64,000 bases of DNA. It comes from Symsagittifera roscoffensis. Its lineage: Eukaryota > Xenacoelomorpha > Acoela > Convolutidae. The stretch covers positions 6,287,209 to 6,351,208 of the forward strand of contig NC_087065.1 in the NCBI RefSeq assembly GCF_963678635.1, written 5' to 3'. The notes beneath the pieces are model-generated. The model did no database searches. It was not told the origin of the DNA and saw nothing but the letters and a program-made list of their open reading frames with translations. Shown here piece by piece: positions 1-12,425 of this stretch; positions within the stretch are counted from its first letter, which is position 1; each line of letters begins with the position of its first letter. The position numbers and the translations under genes are program-made.

Positions 1-865
1 GAACTGGATGAAAAAATCACTCAAACAATAAATATCTACGAGAAAAATCCAAATTTTTTAAGGCAAACCACCGTTCAAAAAATGGTGTAACTTTTGCCGT
101 AGATACGGACACAGCATTGCTGAATGTAGACAAAAACAACAAGATAATCAAAACAAACCGCAAAAACACAGAGAACCAAACAAATCTTCTTACCAATACA
201 TGAAAAAAGACCAAAACTACCCAAAAAAAAACATTCACAGTAACAACAGTTCAGGCAAACCACTCCCTGGCAATTATAATATCTCTAGACAAAAGTCACT
301 CTACAAATATAACTATCGAGGAAGATCTCCGGATCGACGAAATTCACGAAATTCTCACAGAAAAGATATAGTCGATCAAACAGTCAAAACAATCCATATC
401 AAAATAATTATTCAAGATCAAATTCAAATTTGAAGCAACTATTCGAACTTCGTTAAAAACAGTTCCCGTTCATACTCTGCTAAAATATACTATTCAAACG
501 ATAGATCCAGAAACTCCGCAAACAGTAAAAACAGAAAATATTCAAATAATAGAAACAGACAGTATCAAAACAACAGATCACGAGACTATTCAAACAATAG
601 ATCAAACTACCATAGATCAAATTACAAAAACTATCGAAAAGATAAAGTGACAATTTCCAAAATAGTAACTCGTATTATCAAAATCGACAAAGAAAGTTTT
701 CTCAGTCACCGCACAGAAATAATACACAATTTCAGAAGTCACAACAAAACTATAGAAGTAGTACGCCTAAACATCGAAGACAAATTAACCAATTACAATC
801 AACTGAACAAACTCAATCAGACCCTCCCGGTATTGATAACACAGAAACCACATAATTACATCTAA
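1..865 (+). pseudogene. gag 3' part, Ty3/gypsy element A (decayed)
   Basis: This is the C-terminal part of a retroelement gag, the structural protein that binds the RNA genome; its 5' part lies outside the window. At 86-127 there is a CCHC zinc knuckle (C-x2-C-x4-H-x4-C, reading CNFCRRYGHSIAEC). It is followed by a stretch rich in Arg, Asn, Ser and Tyr, about 458-640, which looks like a basic RNA-binding tail. The same frame runs to the stop at 863-865 but is broken by in-frame stops at 431 and 454, and another frame is open before about 60, so there is also a frameshift. The protease region follows downstream in the same orientation, as expected for gag-pol order. The copy is inactive. Family assignment rests on the knuckle and on the pol genes behind it. 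Confidence 0.8.
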
Positions 866-1103
866 ATCACGTAACTTGCAAATCCACAGTCGATGAAAGC
901 AGAACAGAAAATATACTTTCAATAAATATACTTCAGATTGAAAACGAATACGAAACACCAATAGAATCGAATTATTACCAAAATAATCATGACAACTTCC
1001 AAAACCCTGAAAATATTTAAGAAATAATAGACTATACTGAACAAGAATTTAAAGGAAGTTCCAGCACAAACGAAATATATAAAAATTCATCAAACAAAAT
1101 ACA
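866..1103 (+). other. gag-protease junction, decayed
   Basis: AT-rich sequence between the end of the gag frame and the protease region, with stops in all frames. It is probably linker or spacer sequence of element A; no separate feature is seen. Confidence 0.4.
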
Positions 1104-1559
1104 ACTACCCAAATAAAAAATTTGGACAATACCACTTTTTTAGAATATCCGAAAAAAGTTGTGGATTTTCAATCAACAGACCTCGAAATTGATTATTTAA
1201 TAGACTCAGAAGCAGAATCAAATATAATAAACATTCCCACCTGGAATTAAAATCAATTTCTACATCCAAAATTGACACCCTTAAAAACCTCAAGCAAATT
1301 AGCTACAGCACAGTGATCAAATTTAACAAATTTTCGAAAAACCCAAATAATCCTTATTCCTAACCGAACAATGGAACAAAATAAACTCTTAACCAAACCT
1401 TTCAAACAAACATTCCATATCACAGATATAAAACACAATATTATTGGACTACCATTTATCACCAAACTTTTCCATACTATTAATATTTTAAATAGTAAAA
1501 TACACATAGAAGACAAATACACAAAAATTAAAAATTCATCACTAACATTTATTCAATGA
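1104..1559 (+). pseudogene. retropepsin-like protease, element A (decayed)
   Basis: Aspartic protease region of the gypsy-type polyprotein, which would cleave Gag-Pol. The active-site neighbourhood is visible at 1191-1220, reading DYLIDSEAESNII. The catalytic Asp is at 1203-1205, but the Gly expected in the D-S/T-G triplet is Glu, so the site is mutated. In the same frame, 1371-1559 carries the C-terminal protease signature (HNIIGLPFI), the hydrophobic-NIIG-LP motif common to Ty3/gypsy proteases. Several stops separate the two halves. It lies between gag and RT, as in other gypsy elements. Assignment is confident as to family; activity is not possible. Confidence 0.65.
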
Positions 1560-2229
1560 CTAAATAAACAAGCGCCATTTTTCTGAAAATTTTACCCCAT
1601 ATATAACCTAGAACAAAAACACCTGGAACCACTAGCAGGATATGTATACTACTTTTCAATAAATCAACTCCATCAATATAATTTGAAACAAAACAAATAA
1701 CGACTATATATGTCAGACTTTGAATTTAAGCCAATTCACAAATTTTTCCGAGTAACAATCTCATCCATCAACTACACGAAAAACACAAATTCAGATAAAA
1801 TTTCACTACTTGTATACAATAATTCTCCATACAAAATAACATTACCTCTATGACTTCTAGGTTATTGCGAAACAAATAAAACAATCTCTACCACATTAGA
1901 AGTAGCATATAGAGTAAAATATATTTTGAAATTATTAGATAAATGCCAATCAACTATTCTTAAAGAAGAATTGTCAATTAATAATACAATAAGTGATAAA
2001 AAACGAAACACAGACTATTTTACAAAAACACCTTAAATTAAACCGACATTCCAGATATCAAAATACACCAAGGAACATCAAAAATTCCTCACAATGTTCA
2101 ATTTTCAACACTCTCAAATTACGCAAAAAGAATTTGAACAACTAGCCGCACTATTACTAAAATACTTAAATGCTTAAGCCACATCCAAATTTGATGTTGG
2201 AAAAGTAAATTCACCATAACATCTACCTC
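1560..2229 (+). other. protease-RT linker, element A
   Basis: AT-rich, multiply stopped sequence between the recognisable protease and RT domains. Short open stretches exist in several frames, consistent with frameshifted pol coding sequence, but no domain can be named. Confidence 0.4.
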
Positions 2230-3779
2230 TGAAACCTGACAAAATTTTCAAAAAGCAACGAGCAATTAAAGTCCCAATTCACTTGCAAGACAACTTAAAA
2301 AGATTACTAGATATTCTGGAACAAAATGAAGTGTTTTCCGCAGTGAATATGAAGAACAACCAACAATCATAAATCCCGTTTTTATTTTAGCTAAAGAAGA
2401 ATCATTAAAAATCGTACTAGCTGCAAGATATCTGAATTCACTAATTGATGAACCTAAATGTAATTGGCCTACAGAACCAAAGCATTCAAGTAATTCTGCC
2501 AAAGATAAACGGAAAATATTTCACAACCGCTGATATGAACAGTTCTTACAATCAAATGCCACTAGATGAACAATCAAGACACTTTACAAAATCCGTCCTT
2601 GGAAACCAACAATACGATTTTAATAGACTTTTCTATGGAATTTCCATAGGACCAGCAGCATTCTCAGCATTTATGAGTAAGATTTTTTGACCACTCATTC
2701 TCAGTAAAAAGGTAAAAACATATTTAGACGATGTTTTCATGCAATCACAGACAAAAAGCGATTTGTGTACTTTCTTCGAAAAATTTAATCAAATACTACT
2801 AACAGAAAACATAAAAGCAGCCCAGGATAAATCATATTTTTTTCTCACCCGTGTAAAATTCCTAGGACATATTATCGAAGGAAATACAATCACTCCATTA
2901 AAATCCCTCATAGACGCAATCATCAAACTTCAACCACCATCAAATAAAAAGAAAATCCAAAAATTTCTTGGAATGCTCAATTTCTTAAGTAAATACGTTT
3001 ATAAAATGCAACTATATTTAAGACCATTTTATAACATTCTCAGGCAACAAAATGATGTTGAATGGAAAACAGAAAATCAGAAAAGATTTGAAGAAAGAAA
3101 AACAATTCTCACTGAACAAATATCAGAACCACACAAACCATTTTTTTCTATGTGCGACGCCTCAAATTTTGGCATCCGCGCAGCATTATTACAATCACAC
3201 AGTAGAACAAATAAGATGAATCTTATTTCAGCAAATTTGAGACTATTCACACAAGTTGAATTTAGACTTTCTACATTTATGAGAGAATGCACAGCAATAA
3301 TATACACTCTCACAGAATATGAATTTTTAATACTTGGTTCAAAACATCCAACAGTTCTCTTTACAGATCATAAACCTATAATTTTTTTCACACAAAAATC
3401 AAACCCAAACCATAGAGTTTACAGATTTCAATTAATTTTAATGAAATTCCCAAAGCTACATATATTTTGGACAGCAGGAAAAAATCTTGCACTACCAGAC
3501 ACACTTAGTAGAAATACACCACCTGAATTATCAACAAGAAAAACAACAGTAGAAATACGACAAAATATTGAGTTTTTCCATGCAAAAGATGAAACATCAC
3601 CAAAACTAGAATGCAAATACGCAGTAAAAACCGATTTTGATCAAAAACAGATAAATAACTTACAACAATTTCCATTATGTTTGGATTGCCAAAACAATCA
3701 CTTCCAAGTAGACCTTTTAGGAAACTCTACGTTTAAACCAATACCATTTTCATCATGGATCAAAAACAATACACAATAA
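2230..3779 (+). pseudogene. reverse transcriptase-RNase H, Ty3/gypsy element A
   Basis: RT fingers and palm begin near 2230 in broken frames. From 2445 one frame runs to 3779, interrupted only by an in-frame TGA at 2688-2690. The RT catalytic motif YLDD is at 2721-2732 (YLDDVF). The thumb/connection follows (FLGHIIEGN, then KIQKFLGMLNFLSKYV, both typical of Ty3/gypsy). RNase H shows an FSMCDASNFGIRAALLQ block, a FTDHKPI block near 3360 and the closing LPDTLSR motif near 3500. The enzyme would copy the RNA genome into DNA and degrade the template. The TGA could derive from a CGA arginine codon by C-to-T change at a CpG. This is the best preserved part of element A. Confidence 0.92.
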
Positions 3780-4049
3780 AAACCATTCAAACAAAAAATG
3801 TACAAGACAGACCTATTCCTTTTAATAGAAAAAGAAAGTTTAACTGATAATAGAAATTGATCAGGACTCCCAGATACCGACTCAAAGTACACAATAAATC
3901 CAGTTTTTAACCTCCATGACCCTCCTGATAGCATACCTCTCTCAAATTTAGAAATCAAAAATATCCTTCTACCAAAAACAGAGAAATGAACACTTGAGGT
4001 ACTACAAAAATACCAAAATCTAGTTATTAGACAATTAAAGTCTTGGCAC

Positions 4050-5745
4050 ACTTATAAAACAAAACCCATAAAGGCAGATATCACAATTCTAGGAAATAAA
4101 ATACTTCTAAGATACTTTAGAAAGTTTAACAAGATATCCATTTTTGAGAACACAAGTTTTTTAGAATATCAAACATCGGAATTGAAAGTACCATGTTTAC
4201 CAATATGTATAATACTCCTAGCATTTCACATTTCACCTTCCTTAAATAATAAAAGACATGCAGGATCAGAAAAAACATACTCAAATTTCATCCAAAACTT
4301 TTACCTTCCAAATGCACCAATTTGGATTAAAGTATTATGCAATGATTGCATGACATGCCAATCAAATAAACCATACCCACATCAAAAGCAAATAGCAGAA
4401 AAACGAGATTTTAAAGGATAAAGTTTATACTTTAACCACCGAATATCATTTGACACAAAAGAACCAATATCGCCCTCTTCGGAAGGAAACTCACATATAA
4501 TGTTCATAGTTGACTCATTCACACACTACGTAGAATTTAACCCAGTACCTCATTGTAACGCTTAATATGCATATAAAACGCTTTATAACACTGGATAGCG
4601 AAATACGGATTGCCAGAAAACCTTGTCACAGACAATGGCACCGAGTTCATTAACAATGAAATTATTACATTATGCCATCTATATAACATCAAACACAAAG
4701 TACGATCATCTCATGCCCCTTGGACTAATGGTTAGTCGAAGGAATGAACTGTTCATTGCAAGAATATCTCAGATGTATCATAAATGGAAACGATACAAAA
4801 TAAACTGAATGGTCAACAGATGTAAAATTATTCCCCTTAGCTTATAATTCACAAATAACAACAACCTTAGGACTATGAATCTATGAATTGGTTTTTAATC
4901 AAAAGCCACGAAAACCAATAATGTTCACAGCAAACTCCTCAAAAAACGCACAAAGCTATTGCCAACCAACAAAAGAATCAATGTGTTTTAATCTACCATT
5001 ACATACACACGATGAAGATCATTTTCATCACCCACAAACTTTGAAATTAGCCTTCGGCACACATACCGATGGGATTTTAAACAGAGATAAAAAACACAAA
5101 GGAAATTTATCAAAAAATAGCAAAACAAAAACATTTAAAAAGAGAGAATATTCATTCCCAAATAAATTCACGCCACCTACAAATTTAAACATTGGAACAT
5201 TCGTCTTACTTCCAAGTTTTGTAGTACAAAAAAGAATATCAAAAAGTTACAACCAATCCCAAAAGGACAATTTCAGATTACTGACAAACCCACTGATGTA
5301 ACATATAAACTTATTGATTCAAATAAAAAAGAAATTGATCAACACCAAAACAATCTTTTACCATACTACCCAAAAGAATACGCCCTTCGCGAACTAACAC
5401 AATTATACTCCTTTAAAGCAATTAAAATTGTTCACAATAACTCAGACAAAAGTCAAGAACAAACAATTGATACAAATTCCTTATAACAAATTTTAGAAAC
5501 AAAAAATAACGAAAACACTCGACAAAAAAACCCCAAGAAACAAAAAATAAAGAAATACCTCAAAAACAAAGCAAAAAAACCAAAAATTAAAAGAAAACAT
5601 TTTACCACAGGACATAAAAGAAACCTCTCAAAACCGACAATCATCACGACTTCGAAATCAACCACGAAAAGATTATATAATACCTTCATTCCACAATCTA
5701 AAATATTAAAGAAAGTTGAATTCAAAAAACTTCTCTCAGATTAAT
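4050..5745 (+). pseudogene. integrase and pol tail, element A (decayed)
   Basis: Integrase of element A in several frames. The N-terminal HHCC zinc domain lies at about 4205-4370 (RHAG, then CNDCMTC). The catalytic core shows a first Asp at 4512-4514 (FIVDSF), a second Asp at 4631-4633 (TDNGTEF) and the Glu at 4738-4740 (LVEGMN). The last two are about 35 residues apart once a one-base shift near 4730 is allowed for, matching the DD35E rule. A C-terminal part follows to about 5300, then a Lys/Asn-rich tail to about 5745. Stops and frameshifts are frequent. It would insert the element's cDNA into host DNA. Its position behind RNase H is the normal gypsy order. Confidence 0.85.
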
Positions 5746-6534
5746 TATCATTCTTGAACCTTTCGAAATATAATCAATTCTTTTTTTCTTTTTCTTCAAA
5801 ATCATGCTGACACCCTTGAAGAACTAGATCAACTTTAGCCAATCAGAAGCTGTCTAAACAGCACTTCATTTGACACCACTTCTCTAGCCGACACTTTGCA
5901 AACTTCAAACATATATATATATAACTATAACTAAGGACCTCCAGGTCAAAAATAAGCAACACGCTCTTATTTGACAACCGAAATAAACAGAATTTAAATA
6001 TTACAACCCTCCCCTATAAAATGACACAGAAATCAACAATATTGTCCCAACTAATACTCCGAAATTCCTTTGAGAAAAAATATTAAATAAGCCTAAAGAA
6101 AAAATAAGACATGATCATCTAGCCTAAAGTATGAATAATTCTCAGATATCCCCGGTCAACCAATAAATAAAAACAATATCAAAAAGCTTGCTCTTAGACC
6201 TCCAGACTTCTCTTCACCAAAAACTACCCATACTCAACCCACTTGTCAAAAATCAAAAAACAATCTGACGACACTCAAACTTTGCCTCAACAAGATAAAT
6301 TTAATACGGCAAGAACGAATCATTTCTCAAATATTTTTTTCCAAATCAGTCAGTATTCTTAAGAAAATGATCTCAAAATTTTTTTCAATAATGTCAATCT
6401 TTTTTCAAATCATCATATTTTTCAATATAGATACTTTCGAATTATTTCTCTTTCTCTTTCTGATTTTTTTGCAGTTTTTTCATAACTTTCTACTTACTCT
6501 ACAAAGCCTACCTCAACCTTGCAAAAGTTTTTGA
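5746..6534 (+). promoter_or_regulatory. spacer with promoter-like motifs between pol and membrane ORF
   Basis: About 0.8 kb without coding potential. It holds a CCAAT box at 5839-5843, an AT repeat (CATATATATATATA) near 5910 and a good TATA box (CCCTATAAAATG, TATAAAA at 6015-6021). These could serve a transcript for the downstream membrane and env ORFs, or mark an old LTR lying here. Which one cannot be settled from the sequence. The motifs are seen; the function is inferred. Confidence 0.3.
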
Positions 6535-6759
6535 CCACCTCCTCATGTACGATATTTTAACAATTATCTTAATGTTAAAACAACTCTTCAACAAGAAAGA
6601 CATTTCCTTCTTTTATTAATAATTTTTACATTTCTGATTTCCCTAATTCTGACAATATGCAAATGTATAAGAAATTCATTAATAACCTTTGCATTAGGAA
6701 CAATATTTCTAATCAGTTTCATAGAAGAATTTTATAATCAACATAAATTTTCTTCATAG
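6535..6759 (+). pseudogene. small hydrophobic membrane ORF between pol and env
   Basis: An open stretch of about 74 codons ending in TAG at 6757-6759, preceded by an in-frame TGA at 6532-6534 and lacking an ATG. It encodes two strongly hydrophobic segments (HFLLLLIIFTFLISLILTI and ITFALGTIFLISFI) separated by a short CKCIRNS linker, so it looks like a two-pass membrane peptide or a long leader. It sits between integrase and the proline-rich ORF. It could be the remains of an env leader or a separate small gene. I do not recognise a family. Confidence 0.4.
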
Positions 6760-6789
6760 TTAATAACTTTAAAGAACCTTTCAAAATTG

Positions 6790-7456
6790 CTAATCAACAA
6801 CCCACACAACAATTCTCACCAGATGCAACTTCCCAGGAATCTCCAACAACACCAACATCCAGTCAGACAAACCACCCTCAACCATCAACACGTATTTCAT
6901 TTCAAGAAAACCCATAAACATTTGAAGAAAGACATTCACTTTTATCACAACATTTAGAACCCGTAGTTCGTCACGCACCACTAAGTGAACCACAATAAGA
7001 AAGAACATATAATATATAGCCCCCCTCTTCAGCAGGACCTTAAAAGAGCAAGACACCCTAGTCAAAACCAAAATAAACCTACAAATAATAGACAAATCAT
7101 ACATCCACGACGAAATAGAAATTTTACAACTCCCAGAGTTCATTTTAATATACCCAACTCCGAATCCCTTACACCGTTCCAGCAGTACATTTCAAAGTAT
7201 CCCCCCACCATTACAACCTAGCTCACAGCAAAACACTCCGAACATACCATCGGACTACTCAGGATCAACCCCTACATCCGAACAAAGTCGTGAAAATCCC
7301 TTGAATCCCCCAACTTCATCACAACGTCTCCCACATTGGATGACACAAGCTTTCACTCAAGGTGAACCAAACTTGGTAAATGGACCAACAGAAATCTCAT
7401 CAGAAACATCTTTGTCACTACCAAAACCCCCTCACTCCCTTCAACCCTTTCAATAA
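6790..7456 (+). pseudogene. proline/serine/threonine-rich ORF upstream of env
   Basis: A stretch open with few interruptions across two frames, encoding Pro, Ser, Thr and Gln-rich sequence (for example SSQQNTPNIPSDYSGSTPTS near 7210-7270). There are no cysteines of note and no hydrophobic segment, so it is probably disordered, perhaps a mucin-like or cytoplasmic region. It follows the small membrane ORF and precedes the env-like region. The three together may be one decayed third reading frame of element A. No homologue is recognised. Confidence 0.35.
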
Positions 7457-8912
7457 GTCAGATATCATAACATCCTTTCCCCCAAATTTTTCTACCAATT
7501 TAGAAAATAGATATAAATAACATTTATCCAATAATACACCACTACGATTAGATTGGAATACATTCGTAGCACCCTTCTTTTATTTGGTCAACATCTTGAC
7601 AGCAGCAAACTACATAATTGGGCACTTAACAGATTACAACTTAGACACGATATTCGTAGAGACAAACAGGAACACAACATTCAAATCCTTACACAAGACA
7701 ACATAACATTCAAATTCGAAATAACAGTAGAATTAAACAATTTAGTACATTATCCTCTCCCTCTAGCTCCACCAAAAATAACAGCTCAATCATTAGCTCC
7801 CCCATTTATCACAACAGAAATTATCTATAAATACGATAGATATACAAAAAAGACACTTGGATACATTACATTCTATAATCCTTATTCAGGACTATCCTAC
7901 ACATGTATTTTTAAATCATTTTTCTCTTCCAAACCCTACGTCTTTTTAAATTTTCAGAAACAACAAATCACAGAAACCCTTCACCTCGAACAGGACCCCA
8001 AGATTTATTAGTCACACACTATGACTGTAAAGAAAATGAACAAAAAAACACTAGATAAATACGCCATAAATTAAGTAACCCAATGCGAATCTGAACCACA
8101 AGAAATAGAAACAACGAACATAATAGCGGCACTTTATTCAAAAGCTAGAGCTACAACATTGACAGGATACAAGTTTACAGCAACATTCTCAGAGAAAAAG
8201 TACAATGTTCTCAAGTCTTAAATGGAAACAAAAATAGACTTGATCACGAATCTTTCTATCAAAGTAATAATGAAAGGCTTTCACATATTAGCTCTGAAGA
8301 TTGTAAAAGCGAACTAAGTAGAAACAATTTAACCACAAATAAAGGTACATGTAGAAAACTAGTGCATTTTCAAGTTTTTCCAGACTTTGCACACCAAGCA
8401 GAACTTAAAAGATGCAAAGATAATAATAAAATTAGATGACAAATACCCATTCCACGGCGCACATGGACGATTAACTTATGATCTCCATGATAAAAAGTGG
8501 ATACCACACATTGGAATTAACAACGCTTCAAATTGTAAAATTATGTTGTTTGATTGGAAAATCCAATAAGAAAAAGTACAATTAACACGAGATTTAAAAG
8601 ACGAGACTATAATTTATCAAGGAGTCCAATTAATTTGTAAAAACAACCAAGGGTATTGCGATCCAACAACTAGAACACAAGCAACAATTGTTTGGTTCCC
8701 CGACGACACATGTAACACATTTCAAGTTGCAAAAACACACGCAAGAATGGTTAAATTTCTTCAAAGTTACTTCATTGAATCCATTACTTATGATGAAATA
8801 AACCCTGAAAAAATCAGACCAAATGATCAACATTTCAAAAACACTAAAAATATAGAAAACAAACTAACACGTTTTCAAATCTACCCAGAAAGAACTCGCC
8901 TGCAAATATAAC

Positions 8913-9114
8913 CATTACGAGGCCAAATTCTGCACTGGATAGGAGCACGATTTTGTGTCTGTATGTTCCTGGATTTCAGAGACAAGTCTTTAAACATGTG
9001 AAAATTTTGTCGGAATGATCAAAGAAAATTAAAGAACAAAAAAAGAACAAGGGGAGCGTCCTTTTTGCGGAATCCGCTTACAATGCACAAAATGCACAGT
9101 TTGGCCTCGTAATG
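8913..9114 (+). mobile_element. 202 bp MITE, family 'CATTACGAGG', inside env
   Basis: Starts CATTACGAGGCCAAA and ends TTTGGCCTCGTAATG, perfect terminal inverted repeats of at least 15 bp. It is flanked by AC on both sides (8911-8912 and 9115-9116), a possible 2 bp target duplication. The interior carries a block close to the terminal part of the 1.5 kb element at 61685-63181 and one copy of the GCGGAATCCGC palindrome. A second copy of the same length lies at 17209-17410 in the opposite orientation. It inserted after element A was already in place. Confidence 0.85.
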
Positions 9115-9421
9115 ACATCCCACTTTATAAAACACAATACTCTGAAATCCTTGGCGAATACGAAAAAGGTTTCGACATGAACACAGGAAATTTGAAAATT
9201 ATACCAGATTTATTATAATTTATTATATAGTTTATTATCAAAAAACAATGAAACTTCATACACGCTTACAAGAACTATCACTTATGAACATCACCTATTT
9301 TGGTGCAATTCTCTATGACATCAACTTAGCTATGAAATTGGATTACACAATAAGTAGAATTTTTTCAAGAAAATTCGTTATCAGAACTAGAAACGCTTCA
9401 TCACTTATGTGAACTTGAACG

Positions 9422-9501
9422 AACACAAATTCTACAATCACTTGCACCTGCAGTATTAAAAAAACACAAATTCTACAATCACTTGCCCTTGCAGTATTAA
9501 A
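9422..9501 (+). repeat. 41 bp tandem duplication in env
   Basis: The segment beginning AACACAAATTCTACAATCAC occurs twice, at 9422 and 9463, with few differences. It is a local slippage-type duplication that breaks the env frame. Confidence 0.85.
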
Positions 9502-10639
9502 CATTCCTTAGGCAGGATATTTGCTATCAGGAAATAGATCAAATTTTATTGAGTACGAAGGAAATTTAATATGGTATTACACATGTACGAAAAAAGTATT
9601 ACCATTATATGTATTCGAAAATAAGAGATGTTACAAAAAAATTCCCATACTCTACAAAAATAAAGTACATTTTGTTGACACATTTTCTAGAAGAACATAC
9701 TTTTGGGATACAGCCGTCCCATGTGGATCTGAAAATAGCCACAGTATTGTACAATTAAACCCCGATGAAGATAAATATTATCTTCTCACACCATACCCAA
9801 CACTTATGCCATCATTAAAGAAAATTTCACCTTAAAGTATTAAAATTATCGCTAGAAACCCAAATATAGATCTACAATCAATAGATATGTACTCTAGATC
9901 AGATATACGACATCACATCCGCACACACAAATTTTTCAGATACTCTTCACAAAAATGGACACAATACAAAGACAATCCAACAAACAAAATTTACCAAAAC
10001 CTGCAGAAACTGCAGAACTTTCAGACATCTACATACAAGACTACAGTGGATACCTTGAAGATACAAAAGATTACCATTATCTAAACGGTAGAAAAATACT
10101 GTACACAAGTATTTCAATGTGTTTCAGTATTTCAATTTCCCCTGTCAATATCTTCAGTTTTGTAAACCTTTTAAATGAACTACTCGCCTTCCTAGGGTAG
10201 CCCTACTACATCTTGGAAAGAGTGAATATTTTATATGCATTGTTCTCAATTTCGAAAGGAATTTAAAATACATGCGCAATACACACTCAAGTAAACAAAC
10301 AAGCAGGTGTAGCACGCATACTCTTCGCAGGATTTTTCGGAATATTTTCAACTTCAACTAACAAAATAATTTTAGACGCTCAAATAAATGAATACAATAA
10401 GAAACTATCAACTACACCCAATACATATGATAATTCACATGACACTAGAAACACAACACTTACTGCACCACAATTACATACATTACAAAATAACCATTCA
10501 TTATCTATAGTACCACGAAATTATAGCAACATATCCCAGACAGAGCACATATCAAAAAGTCATAGATAACCACAAAGTCCAGTTACCCACATTGTAGCAC
10601 AACAACTGAATGTAGACGAAACATATGATTAAATTATAG

Positions 10640-12425
10640 AACAACCACATACCACGAGTTTCTCTTCTCAGAACAACCATTTTTTTAGCTCACGATGAGC
10701 CGCCAGATTGGATCCCTCAACCGTTAACTTTCATACCCATCCAACCTCCAACTTCACTCCCAAATCACCTCACTTTTTGACTTCCCTCCCTTCCCTGAAC
10801 CATCATATACTAAAAATTCACCAAGCATGGACTCAGACAACACTTCAGTGAACGCAGTTTTTGTCACCATTTTACAATTTAATAACTCCGATATTGAAAC
10901 CCCCGATGAATTTGCAGACTCCAAACCTAGCCCATCCACTTTTTCCCAACTCCCTTTCAACCCATCCAGACTAGATTCACCGATGAACCTTCCTAAGCCC
11001 CTTCCTCCTATACTGATGCAACCCCAATCTACTCCCCAATGACCAACGACCCACCTGATCACTCTAGTCCCGTTGACACCGAACTTGAAAACGAATTAGA
11101 TAACTTCATAGCCCTTCATCATCAATTACAACACCCTAACACACTAACCATCCATAACCTTTTACAGACCATAACTTCCTCAGAATCCTCCAGCTCTCCA
11201 TCCACTACTAGAGAAAAACGAGCCCAACGAGTTTTTTAACGAAAACTCCCCAATTCTCCGTTCACTTCTAATCCTCGAACAGCTCAAACCTTTATGGATC
11301 ATCCACTTCATACTAACACAAAAGAATTTCTCCAAGTATGTATACCGTTTTGTCCACAATACACTTAATATCACTCAAATCCTAACAACGATCAACCAAA
11401 TTACGTTTACGAAAATGCACTATTTCCCACGCTTTCATGGACCTCATTCTATCACTTCAGTAACCCATTATCACTCCCATTATATAATAATCCAGGCAAT
11501 AATGAACTATGTCAAACTAGGCTATATCATCTCACTATAGCATTTCACGAAAAACAAATCACAATTAGGGATTTAACCAAACGCTTAATAGATTCACTGC
11601 ACAAAAAGCTAATAGATTTTCAATTAACCATAATGATCACGCCATTGCACGACTGCACGACCAAATGAAGATACATTTTCAACTGACGATAGTAACGCAA
11701 ACCCCCAACTAACTGAATTTTTCATCAAATCCTCATATATATTTACCATCAACTCCATGAATAAAAAATATGACCACATTATGTCCACAGCACTTCGCGA
11801 CACAAAAGCTTACGACTCTTATTTCAGTAAATTTAACCATTTCTCATTAACTTTTAATTTATTAACACCAAAAGAACGCGACTTACACTGCCCACACCAA
11901 ATTATGCTACGCACAATCAAACTGACACATACACTTACTACAAATTCATACACAACTAATACACCATCAAAACAACCACACCATCGATTTCAATTTATTA
12001 GCTCCAAATAAACTTCACCGTTTTTCCTAAACTTTACATATTGTATCAAAGACACTAACTTACAAGGAATCATTAGAAATTACAACCCTATCCGACAAAT
12101 GTATATATTCTGCCCACTAACCCGAACTTTTAATGTTGATGAATCCCGTCCACTATTTGTCCCACATGAATAAACACAGGCCGTTGAAATCACAATTCTA
12201 GAATACGTTCATAACATCAAATATTATCATAAGCTTTATAACCTCATTCAAAACACACCGCATGGATTCTCACCAAGTAGTGAAGAACACAAGATCATCG
12301 AAGCACTTGAACTGCTTTGGCCATTACTGCAAACTAAAAATATCACCCGCTTACTTGCTAAACTTCTAACAACAACAGATGTCATTCACGATATTTTTCC
12401 AAATGGATTTTTTGCTGATGATTAA
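10640..12425 (+). pseudogene. extra ORF region behind env, element A, unknown function
   Basis: A region with coding character behind the envelope. The first part (10640-11240) is rich in Pro, Ser and Thr (for example PPDWIPQPLTFIPIQPP near 10700). A second part at 11250-11680 has mixed composition with an amphipathic C-terminal stretch (RDLTKRLIDSLHKKLIDFQL). A last open part at about 12190-12425 has the block EEHKIIEALELLWPLLQ and ends FFADD before TAA at 12423-12425. Frames shift several times. No zinc knuckle, protease or polymerase motif is present. It could be an accessory gene of the element or, less likely, the gag of an adjacent element. I do not recognise a family. Confidence 0.4.

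Larger units (their letters stand above)
7520..10569 (+). pseudogene. envelope-like glycoprotein region, element A (decayed, MITE-disrupted)
   Basis: Third coding region of element A, placed where env-bearing gypsy elements carry their envelope gene. Open pieces lie at 7553-8011, 8387-8569, 8640-8907, 9125-9230, 9521-9835 and 10280-10569. Cysteine-containing ectodomain blocks are visible (for example QGYCDPTTRTQATIVW near 8650 and YYTCTKK near 9575). A hydrophobic segment rich in Ala, Gly and Phe near 10305-10350 is a candidate membrane anchor, followed by a polar tail. A 202 bp MITE at 8913-9114 interrupts the region, and the same reading frame is found on both sides of it. Stops and a tandem duplication at 9422-9501 add to the damage. 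The envelope assignment rests on position, cysteines and the anchor; the family is not identified. Confidence 0.6.

Noticed and set aside
2688-2690. In-frame TGA in an otherwise open RT frame, suggesting TGA might encode an amino acid
   Set aside because: TAA and TAG stops and frameshifts also interrupt element A, and BiP uses an ordinary code; a CGA-to-TGA decay explains it.
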